NCBI GenBank assembly: GCA_017311185.1
Contig: JAESUZ010003377.1
Coordinates: 682,001 to 746,000, forward strand
Reading direction: 5' to 3'
Length of the DNA: 64,000 bases
DNA from: Proteles cristata cristata
Lineage: Eukaryota; Chordata; Mammalia; Carnivora; Hyaenidae
Positions 46,990 to 59,349 of the stretch are shown here, piece by piece. Made by a program: the position numbers and the translations under genes. Numbering within the stretch: the first letter of the stretch is position 1; each line of letters starts with the position of its first letter. A model generated the notes under the pieces. The model did not search any database. It saw only the letters and a program-made list of their open reading frames with translations, and was not told the origin of the DNA.

Positions 46990-47370
46990 GAATGAGTCTT
47001 AGCGCTACGTGCCATCGCCAAGAGGAAGAAACAGCCCAAGTGTCACAGCCGACAAGACATGGTCCAGCCATACAACGGACGTTACCTTCCGTGAAAAGAA
47101 AGGAGATTCTAACACAAGCCCCGACGTGACTATTCAAGTGGAAGAAGACGGTCACAAAAAGTCACACACCGTGGGGCTCCAGAGCAGGCGCGATGGAGAC
47201 GGAGAGCAGGGCAGCGGCTGCCGGCAGCAGGGCCGTGGAGGGATGTTGAGTGACTGCCCACAGGTCTCTTTTTGGGTAGAGTGTTTTGGAGCTAGGTGGA
47301 GGCGGTGCTCGCACAACCTTGCGAGTGTACCCAATGTCACTAAATCAGGACGCTTAAAAAACGTGCCCAT
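46990..47370 (+). mobile_element. Old L1 3'-end relic
   Basis: The order of landmarks follows old L1 3' ends: GACATGGTCCAGCCATACAA, GGCTGCCGGCAGCAGGG, GCACAACCTTGCGAGTGTAC, CAATGTCACTAAATC. Confidence 0.65.
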
Positions 47371-47859
47371 TGGAAAAGCCCATTAGGGGCTAAAATGCTG
47401 TGTCTGAAACGATGCCTTCGCTGCAAAGCTTGTACCCGCGGCGGCTTATTTTAGTTATATTCAGGACGAGACCACTCTAGGACAAAGGGGACCTGCGTGC
47501 AGTCAGGAGAAAGGCTTACGGACGCATCAGGAGAAGCAGGCGGAGGAAGAAGCCGTAAACAGGGGGATGGAGGCGGCAGTGTCCGAGTTGCTGACCGAGA
47601 GCCCCGGGGCGCTGGGGGCCCGTGGGAGCCGCACACCCTGAATAGAGGCACGCGTGGGGCCATCTTGGGGGCCGTTTTGGGCTCTAAAGACCCAACTCCA
47701 GCTCACTAAGCAAAAGGAGGAGCACACTGGGTGCCCACGGTCAGGCCGAGGGAGGCCAGAGCTGGGCCCCTCAAGCCACGCGGACGTGGACACTCACACC
47801 TCCCGGCCTCCACCCCGTCCAGCGGGACCACATGCACTTCTGTACGAGGTGGGAGTGCG

Positions 47860-47970
47860 ATCGGGAAGGCGCCACACGCGTGTGACTGCAGCTTCTCGTT
47901 TCCGTTTTACAGATGAGCAAATTAAGGCACAGCAGCGCGTGGGTCATTGGGGCCGCACAGCTGTCAGCCA
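47860..47970 (-). repeat. MIR-like relic
   Basis: TTTTACAGATGAGCAAATTA and AGGCACAGCAGCG are inverted MIR core sequence. Confidence 0.6.
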
Positions 47971-48441
47971 CCCAGACAGGTTGGCTCCGGGGTCTGGGCC
48001 GCACCCCTCCAGAACCACACTGGTCACGTGGGAGCAAAAGTTCTCCCCAAGAGGGTTCTTCCGACTAATGACAAGGAAACACGCAGCGACTGTGTGCCAC
48101 CCGCATCTATGCAGCCTGGACACATCCACCCAAGTGTCTGATCTCACATCAAATCCATGAGCGGGCAGCCTGGCCACCAGGGCCTGGGTCTGTAGGACCT
48201 AAGCCCACGCCTGAGTCGGGACTCAGGGACCAGGAGACAGTCTGGGTCATGCAGGTCAGGCCTCACTGGAGGACTGCCGTCTGCACCCCTCCCCGCCACA
48301 CCCTGTCTCCAAGGCCCCTTGACGGGCCTCACGCAGCCTCATTCAGATTCTCTCTGACGCCCCGTCACTTGGGGTACCTTGAAGAATTTCCACAGAAACC
48401 TGGCATCCCAAGGTGGGGCAAACTATTTTCTAGTGACTTAT

Positions 48442-48449
48442 ATGCAAAT
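48442..48449 (+). promoter_or_regulatory. Octamer ATGCAAAT
   Basis: An exact POU-factor octamer in AT-rich unique sequence. A single short motif can occur by chance. Confidence 0.2.
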
Positions 48450-51002
48450 CTGCCCCCAAATGAATATTCATGTCCTGCCAGAAGGGGGCCTGGTTCTCAA
48501 GGTACATTAAATCACTCTGAAATCAAGAAATCCAAGCCAGATAGGAATCTGGTGAGCACTGTTCCCCTCAGGCCCCTGGACTCTGCTAGAGTCAGGCGAC
48601 TTCCCCAGATGGACAATTCTAGAAGCCTGCTTAGCCTTCCACCATCTGATCCCAGATCTCTTGCTATGGGGACCCTGGGTGATGGCTGAGGCTGGACATT
48701 TTGGTCTGACCTCCAATCCCTGTTCGGTTTCTACGAGGCACAAAGCTCCCTCATGTGAACGATGGATGAGGCAGTAATTACCATCCGGCTCGCCCTACCT
48801 CTCCCTGAGAAGATCAGAGCAAATCTAAGACAGCTTTGCAAACTGTAAAGCGCTGTGCAAAATTTAAATATAAAACAAAGCTACAGAAGACCTCTTCAAA
48901 ACACATTTCTCCTCCTGAAGCTTCCTCTTTGCCAGATCTAATTTTGGCCCCAGGATCTCCTGCACCGTTTGTTAACAAAACCAGCCTACCTTGAAAGCGA
49001 CAGTCCATTAACTTCTCTTCTAACGCTGCTTCAAGACCTCAACACCGTGCAACTTAAACAATTGGGGAGGAGGCACGGATGGCCTGTTAGTAGTGTGGAC
49101 GCTGCCCCTTGATCTGGACACTAGGTTTCCATTAACCGCCTACACAGCGCCTTTGCCGTTCATGTGTTGTTCTGAGTAAGCCCAAGTTCACCTAACACCC
49201 AAAGCACTGTCATAAGCCAAGGCTTCCCCATTCTGTAAGTGAGCAAATAGTACTTGCATGTAACAAAAAGCAAAAGAAATAAAGATAAAGAGACAAGAGA
49301 TTTAACTGGTTTCCATCCAGTTTCACATTGGTTTCAGCTGAGTACTCCCCCAAGGAGAATATTCGGCATCCCCCGCTCAATTTACTCAATTTACTTCTAA
49401 TGTATCTTATCTGTAAAGTTCTGCCACAGACCATCCAGAAGGAGCACGCGAGGAGGCCGTGGGCCCAGGTGAGCCACCCCTGCTCGCTCACTGATAAATA
49501 TGATGTTCGACGGGACAAGATGCAGCCCAGAGGGTGGTGGACACTGTCAGAGGCCAGCCCAGGCCAAGCTACACATCACCCAGTGATACCGAATGTCACC
49601 GACAACTGAAGAAGGCTGCACATTCCAGCTCCTACAGGAACAGTGAGTGTAAACAGGATTTACAGTGACGACAAAAAAAAAGGAAGGAAAAGGGATCAAG
49701 TTGTGTTTACTGAGCAGAGTCCGGGGCGGCCTGGGGTTGGGGAGGTGGCAGGTCCCTGTTCACAAGCAGCCAAGGCGATAGGCACAGCACCCAGATGGAG
49801 AGCATGGCAGACCCTCACCAGGGCAGACCCCTGACCTGTTGGGACAGCAGACAGCCAGGTTGTCAAGGGACGACACCATGACCTTGGGAAGGCACTGTGA
49901 CCTTGGGAAAACGCCGAGCTCGAACAGATGCAGGCTTTTTCTAAGTTTCTGCTTCCTCTCCTGCCAAATGCAAAGCTTGGCTCCAGGGCTTTTAAGTCCC
50001 TCCCCACTCTCGACAGAGCAGAAAGGAGGTCCTGGGCGCATCGCAAGTAGAACTCCAGGACATGCATCTGCCTGACGGCAGCCTGCAAAGCGCCACCAGA
50101 GTGTGCCAGGAAGGTCCAGGCCGATCCCTCTGCCCAGCCATCCCGTGGGCCAGCTGCTTGCCTCTTGGAAAGAGGGGCCTCAAGTTATCCGCTTTGGCCA
50201 GCGGGGCATGTTAATCCCTCTTCCGACCTTGGGACCCTCGGGCCAGCCTGAACTAGGGAGGGCGATGTGCCTGACGGGCAACATGAACCGTAATGTCAGG
50301 GGAGGGCCGCCCCCTCGACCACATCAACCGCATGTCTGGAGAAGCCACATGACGGATGCTCAGGTCCTCAATAAAGACAGGGGAAGAGGAAGGTTCCGAG
50401 AGGCTAAACGGCTTGTCCAAAATGATGGGGAGATGCCAAGCCCGGAAGGAAGGAGGATGGGGGAAGGGGAGAGGGAGGGAGGGAAAGGAGACTGCACGTA
50501 AGTCCAGGTGAGGAGGAACGCAGACCTCCGCGCCTGCCTGGGAGGACCAGCCGTCACTGTCTGGCCCAGGGACACCCCCACGGCCTCGCGCCTTTCCCCA
50601 AGGGACCCACGACGGACGCCCCATATGGGGGAGCCAATCCACGGCCTGCCTGCCCACCTCGCAACTCAACTGTGGACTGGCCCGAAAGGATGAGCTGTTC
50701 CAACAGCTTCTGAGGGCTGGAAGCTGGGAAATGCTAGGTGGCCGGGGGGCGGGTCCCGCTGAGGACTGCAGTGCATTGGCTGGAGGCCACTCCTGGGCCA
50801 GGTGCATGCAGGGTAAGCAGCAGAGGCAGGTGACAGGGCAGAAGCATGGTGGGGGGGCAGGGAGTAGAGGGGGTGGGGTGGGCTTGAAATTCTTGAAAAG
50901 CAGCTTCATTTCTCAGATCCTGGTTCTCAGGTCCTTTGCAACCCACTGTGCTTGGCCTGGATCCTTCTAATAATCCTTGTTTGCCCCCTCTTGGGCAAGT
51001 TT

Positions 51003-51034
51003 TTATTAAAAAAATTTTTTTTAATATTTACTTA

Positions 51035-51074
<40 letters not shown>

Positions 51075-51242
51075 TGAGAGCAGGGGAGGGGCAGAGAGAA
51101 AGGGAGACACACAATCTGAGGCAGGCTCCAGGTTCCAAGCTGTCAGCACAGAGACCTACACGGGACTCGAACCCGCGAGCTGTGAGATCCTGACCTGAGC
51201 CGGAGTCAGATGCTCAACTGACTGAGCCACCCAGGCGCCCCT
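51003..51242 (-). repeat. SINEC with 15-bp target-site duplication and GA tract
   Basis: Reverse full copy with (GA)n at 51041-51069, flanked by CTCTTGGGCAAGTTT (50988-51002) and CTCTTGAGCAAGTTT (51243-51257). Confidence 0.92.
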
Positions 51243-51289
51243 CTCTTGAGCAAGTTTCAGTGCATATTTAATTGAATTTGATCTGTAAG

Positions 51290-51355
51290 AACTTTCTAGA
51301 CACTGGTTCTATTCTTACAGACAAGTAAACTAAAGTCTAAGGAAATTAAGGTACG
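51290..51355 (-). repeat. MIR-like relic
   Basis: CTTACAGACAAGTAAACTAA followed by GTCTAAGGAAATTAAGG resembles the inverted MIR core. Confidence 0.45.
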
Positions 51356-52393
51356 CAAAACACTCCTGGGTTCATAATTGAAATTCGTCTATACTTAGAA
51401 AAGGCGAAAGCGCTAAGCGCTTTGCAGGGACATTTTCTGACCGGAGAATAATACACTCACTCTGCCCTTTCCAAGTGCAGTCCGCCCCATCAGCTTTAAA
51501 CAATGAACTAACAAAGGGGTAAACTCAAGCCAGAGATAGGAAAATGTGGGAGTTTCTGATTAGATTGGTCCTTTGTCGTCTGAGCGGGTTTTAGCCAGAG
51601 ACTGGGAGGCTCTGGAAATAAACGATGGGGGACTCTTCCTTTGCTCACACCTTTATCTCCAAACCCTCAAGTATGTTAAAAATGTCTCTTCTGTCCTCAG
51701 GCAGGAGGGGCGGGAGGGTTAACACACTAACACAGGAGGCTTTTGAAAAGGCAGGAGCAGTTCTGAGAGTAACTCCCGCGGGGAGTGGCTTGGGTCTCTC
51801 ATCCGTCCACATTCCCCAGACTGCACTTTGCTGGCCCATGACCTCACTCAGATTCACCTGCGCCCTTGACTTTACGAGGGGGCACCAACATGAGATATTT
51901 TCAGGCAGAGGTTTTGAACGAGGCTGAGCACGGTCTCAGGCTGGACGCATGGCTTCGGGGCTGCCCTCTGCCTACTACCGGGTCACCCCTTCTGACCCTG
52001 CAAGGTCAGCCCCTGCCCCAGGGGGTGTCCGTGCAGACTTCGGCAGGTGCAGAATCAGGTGCAGAATGGGTGCCTTTAGGTCATCTGGCCAGAGGCAGTC
52101 CAAGCAGCGCTGGGTGTCACGGCGTGGAGGGCGTTGGGCCTTAGCAGCTCTGTCACAAGGACATCTGAAAGGGGACCTCCCAACGTACACATTGCAGCCG
52201 GACTCAAACCTCAAAACTAACCACTTAGTGGCAGCCAGGGGATGGGGGCAGGGGACGATGGGAACAATTACTTACTGGGTACAGGCTCTTCTCCGGGGTG
52301 ATGAAAACATTGGAAACCAGAGAGAGGCAGTGGCTACACAACACGGGAAGGCACTAGATGCCAGGAAACTGTGCACTTCAAAATGGTTAATTG

Positions 52394-52582
52394 AGGGGTG
52401 CCTGGGCGGCTCAGGTGGTGATCCTAGGACCATGGGATGGAGACCTGCATCGGGGTCTGCACTGAGCGTGCTTAAGCCTGCTTAAGATTTTCTTTCTCTC
52501 TCTCTCTCTCTCCAGCCCCCCTTAGTTGCCGTGTGCACAGGTGTGCGTGCACTCTTGCTCTCTAAAATTGGAAAAATAAAGA
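52394..52582 (+). repeat. SINEC, diverged plus-strand copy
   Basis: Head GGGTGCCTGGGCGGCTCAGG, shortened body, CT tract and A-rich end. It interrupts an L1 3' end. Confidence 0.8.
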
Positions 52583-52583
52583 G

Positions 52584-52805
52584 AGGCGCCTGGGGGGCTC
52601 AGTTGGTTAAGCACCCAACTTTAGCTCAGGTCATGGTCTCACAGACTGTGGGTTCGAGCCCCACGTCGGGCTCTGTGCTAGAGCCTGGAGCCTGCTTCAG
52701 ATTTTCTGTCTCCCTCCCTTTCTGTCCCTCCCTGATCGCGTTCTGTCTCTCTCTCAAAAATAGATAACCATCAAAAAATTTTTTCAATAATCAATCAATC
52801 AATCA
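52584..52805 (+). repeat. SINEC full-length copy next to the previous one
   Basis: Head AGGCGCCTGGGGGGCTCAGT to a tail with (ATCA)n. It lies directly after the older SINE and inside the same L1 3' end. Confidence 0.88.
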
Positions 52806-53309
52806 AATAAAATAAGTAACTGGATATAATGTGAATTTTACTTCAAAACAAAACCAAACAAAACACTCCCAAACCCTACACAATCAGAAAAGTCTGGAGG
52901 TGTCCAGCCTGAAAAGTAGCCCCTAGGAAGAATTAGTAGGCGATTCTGACGTGGTCCAGACAGACGGTGCCGGGCCAGAGTCAGCTCTACAGAGAGGAGC
53001 GGTCCAGGTAGCTCACTGGTAGCTTCCTTTAAGATCAAGTCATTCCTGAATTGTATCCTTGACTTTCAAGCAAATCTACAGTTCTAAAAGAAAAATGTGA
53101 TCACCTGTTTATTTTTACTCTAAAAATTAAGCTCTGGGGCTCACGTTTGTGGCTTGTGACTTGTTTCCACTGGCCAGCACTGACTCCGGAGGTCCCTGCC
53201 CACGCGAGCCAGGCGCCCTCCCAGGACCCAGGTAGAGGGGGGCCCCCGGGCAAGGAAGGAGTGGCTGAGGCCACACAACGCGGGCTCCAGGATTGGGATT
53301 CTCTACTTC

Positions 53310-53400
53310 CTAATAACTCTCTGAACTTGAACTTGGATGAGGTTACTCCCTTGAGCCTCATCTCTCATCTGTAAAATGGGCAGCACAAAAGCGTAGCAGG
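53310..53400 (+). repeat. MIR-like relic
   Basis: GAGCCTCATCTCTCATCTGT followed by AAAATGGG is MIR core sequence. Confidence 0.6.
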
Positions 53401-53954
53401 GTAGATAAAGCTTGCGGACGGTGGTTGGCAGAAGCCTTCCCAGGCACTGGCTGAAGCGTGGGAACGAGCCTCGGTCTCCCCTGTGGGGGAGGAACTGAGC
53501 TCAGCCCTGGGCTGACACACTCCCCGAGGAGGTGCAGGGCCAAGGTCTAGTACTTGCCGGTGACGCGGTCATTCACACTGGCCTTAAAGCGACGAGAACC
53601 AGAGTCAGGGCTCTCACTCCTGCTCCCTCCCATGGTCCGTCGTGCTGACAGGCAAACATTAAAGCAGGTGCTTTAAGAGCCTGTTTCTGGGGGTGTGACA
53701 AGGAGCTCAGCAACAGGTTAAGACTCTAACTCGGAGTCGCAGGGATCACGTGCAAATCACAAAATCAGGCACCGGCAAAACTCTGGACGAACACACTGAC
53801 CCTGGGAGGCCCCACCTGACAATGAACTTGAGATAAACCAGACCTTGAATATTAAGATTCACAGAGAAACTGCATTTATGCTTGGGGGGGTGGGGGAGGA
53901 AGGCACAAAAACTGGCCACACGTGTTAAGATCCACCTCTCCCCCCCTACCCCGT

Positions 53955-53984
53955 TATTTATTTATTTATTTTTAAATAAATAAA
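53955..53984. repeat. AT hairpin (TTTA)n/(TAAA)n
   Basis: ATTTATTTATTT is followed within a few bases by AAATAAATAAAT, an inverted repeat. Confidence 0.85.
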
Positions 53985-54712
53985 TGCTGTAGGACACATA
54001 TCCACTCCCCTGAATTTCAACCCCCAAAACAAGCAAGGGGGAGGGACCTCCCCCTCCAGGCTCCTAGGAGCCCGTTATGGCAAGATGGAGACAGGAGGCA
54101 CGACTCTGGCTCACGTCTAGAAGGAAGGCGCTGGCCCCCCGCCTGCCTTCCTCTTCGCGGGCATCTTGCTCCCCGGGGAACCCTGGTTTGGTGCCAGGAC
54201 TTGCAAGCTGCATAAATACCACTCAGGCTGCCGCTGGTGCAGGACAGGGGTCCCAGGCAGGGGCTCCCACTAACTTCCTGCTGCTTACTTAGGAGGCGGT
54301 GGCCCGCGCTTGCCAAGCTAACCCCCCATCCAACCCCAGAGGCGAGACCAGACGCGGGTCGGACAGGGAGCCGTGTTGTACAGCCCGCCGCTGTCTATCA
54401 AGTTTATCTAGAGAAGACAACCGAGCTGCATGTTTGCTGGTTGATTTCAGAAACCCTGGCATTCTGGCCAGTGCCAGGCCAGAAGAATGCTCGGAATCTG
54501 GACGCCTTTCACTGGGTTTCGCTGCAATCCAAACAGACCACAGCCTCCAGGGCAAGGGGCTGTACTTATAAGGCAAGGGCAGAAGTATTTTAAGTCCTGA
54601 GATCTTAGTGTTGGGGGGGGACTGACCCAGGGGTCAGAAGGCTCCTAAATTCCTCACGTCACTATTAAAAGCCCCCAGGGCGTAACCTGCAGGCATCCCA
54701 AACATTCTTTCC

Positions 54713-54744
54713 GTACAAAAGCAGATACGTACAAAAGCAGATAC
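54713..54744. repeat. 16-bp tandem duplication
   Basis: GTACAAAAGCAGATAC occurs twice in a row. Confidence 0.95.
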
Positions 54745-55149
54745 GGGGATAGGAGACCTGATCTAGAAGGTGGAGGAATGAGAATGTTGGAACAAATTCC
54801 CATCATCCATCCCCCTCCCCAGCTGAACAGAGGATACGGAAGGCTTAAGGGAAACCTGGACTGAGTCAAGCAGCTGTCCGCTTTCTTTGGAAGGGCTTTT
54901 ATTACTCAAACATGATCTGGAAGGGAGCAGGCCCCCAAGCTGTTCCTTACAACTCCCCTCTCCCGCCCACAGTGCGCAGAGGCCCCATGTAATTCTAGCT
55001 GATCCTTTCCCCTGGGGAGGACACACGTGCGGTTTTCAAACACAGGAAGGCCGCACCGCGTTGTGTGGATGACCCCGCCAAGGGGACTCTTCCACTGCTG
55101 GCCGACGGAGTAAGAACCACGAGCCGCTGAGACCCCACTTCGGAGCGGG

Positions 55150-55290
55150 ATCACGTGGGGACTCGACTCCTCCCAGGAGCAGGGAGTTATGTACAGACGT
55201 TAACAGTCACGACACGGTGTATGCCTGAAACCAATGAAGGAACACTGTAGGTCAAGTGCACCTTCGATAGTAAAAGTAAAAAAAAAGGCA
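55150..55290 (+). mobile_element. L1-type 3' end with short A-tail
   Basis: GTGTATGCCTGAAACCAATG, then AACACTGTAGGTCAAGTGCA and an A-run at about 55280, resemble an L1 terminal segment. Confidence 0.5.
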
Positions 55291-58127
55291 AGAAAGTACC
55301 CGAGGACAGTGTCCACTCGTCCTTGCTGCGGGACGCCGCCCCTGCTCGGGAACACGGGCGATGCCTCCTTCTGATGTTCTGTCAACGCGTTCCCGGGACA
55401 AATGCCTTCCCAGGGCTCCCTGGTGGGTGACATGTAATTGCGGCCACACGGCGCCGTCTCAACCCGCACCTCGTCACGGGTGGCCATTGTCTGGGAGCTC
55501 ATCACTCTTCCGTTTTAAGAGTAACTCCTTTGTGCATACACAGAAGGACGGCCCGCATGGGCTCTGCCCACCTGGCTTCTGGGTAGAGTGAGAATGTTCC
55601 ATCGGCCACACCAGAAAGTGACGTCACCGGTGCTGGGCACACCGGTGCCATCTGACCTTCCCGTATTGGGGACACTGAGAGCTGAGGAGGTGGTGAAGAC
55701 AGCCCCAAGGGAAATCTCTGCAGTGCTGCAAATGGCCAAGAAGCTTCCAGAAGCGACTCCCCCCTCCGGGGCAGCTCTGCAGGCGCGTGGGGCCATCTCC
55801 CCACATGCTGGCCACGACACCACACAGCCCCCACGAAGCAGGCCCGGGCGGCCACTCGCCCCCACACCTTGCCGGTGCGGCTTACCTGCGACGGGCCACG
55901 GGCTTCCCAACGTCAGAGCAGAAGCCCCGGGAACTGGCCTTCCGACCCGGGGAGGGAGGTGCTGCAAGACACAAGGGGAACAGAGGACTCAGGGCGTCGG
56001 GTCAGCCGGACTCTTCGGGGTCAGAGTCCCCTCCCTGTGCTGTGGGGATGTTGGGGATGCTGTGCCAGGCCATCAGGATGCCCTGCCCATCCCTGTGGCG
56101 TTGGGGCCCCGGCCTGGCACTGCGCCGCTGCAGACCCTCCCCGGGAAGCCGCCCCCACCCTACTCCCCCCTGCTGCCAGGCCTGCAGGGCCTCCCCAGGC
56201 TTGGAGCTCCTTAGGGCCGCGCTGGGCTTCCCTGAGACCCCTGCGGCCCCTCTGTGCACCCCCCCAATAAACGTCTCGCACAAAGACCTGTGTCAGCGTG
56301 GGCCTCCCGGGCAGCCCGGCCTCTTGTCATTTCCCCCAGCGCCGTGTCTGTCTCACCCGCCCCTGCCTCTGCTGCAGAGCCCGGCAGGCATGGTTCAACA
56401 CAAGAGCCTTATCGGCGGGAGCCCGGACACAGGCCCGCTGCCTCGCCCGCAGTGGCTCTCCCTGCTCACACACCACGCAGCGTGGCTCGGGAGCTGCTTC
56501 GGATCCCACCCCATTAACGCCACACTCCGGAGCCCATGGCCGTGCAGGAGTCCGTAAGCGGGGATGACGGGACACAGCGGCGGGACTGAAGGTCACCCCT
56601 GCGTGACCCCCTCGTGGCCACGGCAGTCCTGGCCCGCGCTCTGGACAGGAGAGCCGGCCACTCTGGGGCATTCTGGAGCCTCCCGTCGTGACATGTGAGG
56701 CTGAAGTTTCATTCTGGAGACCCTCCTGAAATCGAGGCCGCCTGGCCGGAGACATTCTGCCCCTGCCCCCCACCCCCACCAAGAAGATCAGCCCAGTACA
56801 GACCCTCTTGCGTGTAAATCTTTCACATGCAATGAAAAGGGGTGTCGTGAAGAATCATTCCCTGCGATGCTGGGGCGGGGGGCGTTGTCGGCCCTCCCAA
56901 CCCCCCACTTGGGGCTTCAACAGTAAAACAAACTCCAGACGTACAGGAGGTGTGGACACAGGGGAAGGAACCAACCCGAAGCAAAGAGACAATCCGGCAC
57001 ACGCACGGTTAACCCCGAGGTAGACAGAACTTCTAAAGCTGAAGCCATGAGCGAAATCACGGGGCAAAGGGAGACGGCTCGATCCAAGTCAAGGAACGTC
57101 AAGAAAAGGCACCAACGTGAGAAAATGTAGGAAAATGCGACAAAAGATTCAGATCCTGAGGAGTCAGGAGAATGTGGGGGGTGGGGCCGGGTAACAGGCG
57201 GCTGCTGTCCAGCCCGCAGGTCGGTTTCGGATGCCTGTGTCCCGCTACCCACGGGGCCAAGGAAGACTCAAGGGACTCCGCGAATACGCGCCAGGGTGCT
57301 CGCGGTCCTCGGAAGACGATGTCAGAGACCGCATCACGTCAAAGGGGGGAAACATGCTCAAGAGGCCGAGGAAGGTCAGGAGGCAGTGATAGTGTTCACA
57401 GAATGGGGCTTCTGCTTCTTCGGACTTCTCTAATCTCACCGATCTGTTGGACGGTGAGGAGCACGCATCTCCCACTGTGAAAAGTCCCTCCTCCCAAGTC
57501 ACGATACCGGCCTGTGTAAGAACTGGGGGCCCTTTCCCATCCCCCAAACGCTCAAGTCTCAGCTGGGGTCGTTCTGACCGGGTGCCAGCTCTGGGGGCCT
57601 CGTTCCCCAGCTCTGGTCCATATGCGGGGGGGGGGGAGGAGGGGCAGTGAGACATCCACATGGTCCCCACCTCGGCCTCCCACACCCCTGCTGCGGCTCA
57701 CCCTGCCCCGGGGCTGCCCAGAGCCCATCTCGCAGGCACAAAATAAATGTTTGCTGAGGGACTGCAGGTGGCTGCCCTGTCTTAACTCCAAACCGTTGCC
57801 AGCATTTTTCTTCATGAAGAGATTTCCACAACACTCTTCACAGCTGCTTTACGGGCTGAGTCACTTAGCATTCGGGGTAAGGACATTGCAGGCTCTCTGG
57901 GCTTTCCATTCACTCTTTCCAGAGGATTATTTAGGGAGAGAGCTGTCGCTTACAGACCCATGGCCCGGAAGCTTAGTTGTCCTGCATCACGTGCTCTCTG
58001 GCAGGAACCCCGGACAGTGGGGGTGGCTGGGTCAACCCCTACCTTCCACCTAATATGGGAGGACCCAATGTCTTCCAGCAAGCTGACTCAGAACGGTCTA
58101 GGCTGGACGGTGAGCAGGTACTGTTGG

Positions 58128-58160
58128 GCGTGCGTGCGCGCGCGCACACACACACACACG
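58128..58160. repeat. Alternating purine-pyrimidine tract (GC)n(AC)n
   Basis: 33 bases of perfect purine-pyrimidine alternation: GCGTGCGTGCGCGCGCGC then (AC)n. Such tracts can adopt left-handed Z-DNA. Confidence 0.9.
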
Positions 58161-58924
58161 GAACCCCCCGGCAATTCGGTGTTGGCAGTGCAGGGAGGAA
58201 GGGGGTCTGGCTGTGAATGATCCTGCCAGTGAGGTCCAGGGTGGACGGATTAGGTGGACAGTACCTGCTGGCCCCTCTCCAACTCCCTGGCTCCAACCAC
58301 ATCTCCAAAAGCCCCAGGTTTCCGCACAAAGACCAGCTTTCCTGGAGGAGAGCTGGTGTGATATTTGAGCCAAGCTCTGCTCTCCCCAGGAAGTGGCCAT
58401 ATGCCCGTGGGTCTCCCAGTCCCCACGGCCCCCAGGAGGAACCACAGGACTTAAGGCGTGTTCATCAAGTCGGCATCGAGTCCTGAAGCCTGGAAGATGC
58501 CTAACTCACTGATTTTATTTCAAGAAACATCAGTGCTGTTGTTGGACAAAATTAAGGGAAATCTCCAAGAACCACCAAGCTGTCAAAAAGCAAAGCAGAG
58601 AACACAAGCCTCTGTTGATTTGGGGAGTCCCCAAACACAAGTGTCTTTGCCCTCAGTCCAATGTCCCCTGTGCACCTGTCAGTAGCTGTTTTAACAGCTT
58701 ACAGTGTCAGCTGAAGACACAACTACAGAGGGTTTACCCTCCTTGAAAAGGTCTGGAGGGCTGGGTGTGTAAATAGTAAGAGGCTTGTGACATTTAGATG
58801 GGAAACTATATTCATACAAACACAGAAGTGACAGCTTTGTCCTACATTCTCACCCCAGGACAGTCACCAGCAAGAACTCAGCCAGGCCTTCCATTTCCCC
58901 TGCTGTAAGATGGGAACTTTCTCC

Positions 58925-59345
58925 CCTCACCCCGCAAATTCCTATGATGGAATCTTGCCCTAACCCCCAGGGCCTCAGAATGGGACCTTATTTGGAAATA
59001 GGGGCTTTACTGAGGTAATGGCGATTAAAAGGAGGTCCTAAGGGTGGGCCCTGAGCCTGTCTGACTTTACAAAGGGGGACATTTGGAGGCGTGCACACAC
59101 AGCAGGTGAACACAGGGGCAGAGACTGGGGATGTGTCCGCAAGCCAAGGAACGTCAAGGATGGCCAGCAAATCACCAGAAGCAGAGGAAAACCGGGGAGC
59201 AGACGCTCCCTCACCCCCTCGGAAAGAACCAGTACTGCCGATGCTCGATCTCAGACTTCTAACCTCCAGACCCGAGAGGCCACCCACCATGTCCTCTGCT
59301 ACGGCAGCCCTCGGGGATCGCTGCAAGACGGGAAAGAAGTTCCCA
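58925..59345 (+). mobile_element. Ancient LTR-type repeat relic, near full length
   Basis: Ordered landmarks: CAAATTCCTATGATGGAATC, GACCTTATTTGGAAATAGGG, GCAAGCCAAGGAACGTCAAG, GATCTCAGACTTCTAACCTC. This looks like a solo LTR of the ERVL-MaLR kind; family name not certain. It has no protein-coding capacity. Confidence 0.65.
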
Positions 59346-59349
59346 TGAT

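Larger units (their letters stand above)
47371..50987. other. Non-coding stretch, mostly unique
   Basis: Holds a MIR-like fragment (47860-47970) and an AT-rich unique part (48400-49430) with an exact octamer ATGCAAAT at 48442. Nothing codes for a recognisable protein. Confidence 0.4.
52215..52860 (+). mobile_element. Old L1 3'-end relic interrupted by two SINEs
   Basis: GGCAGCCAGGGGATGGGGGC and CTGTGCACTTCAAAATGGTT (to 52393) are followed, after the SINE pair, by ATATAATGTGAATTTTACTT (about 52824), the expected next part of the same L1 end. Confidence 0.7.
53400..58127. other. Non-coding stretch with few recognised repeats
   Basis: Includes an AT hairpin (53955-53984), a 16-bp tandem duplication (54713-54744), an L1-type 3' end (55150-55290) and a G-run (57624-57637). 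The remaining sequence is GC-rich and not recognised. Confidence 0.4.

Noticed and set aside
55588..56557. Overlapping 208- and 256-codon plus-strand frames
   Set aside because: GC-rich sequence in which several frames are open by chance. Composition is Pro/Arg/Ala-heavy, there is no domain, and no splice-supported structure could be argued.
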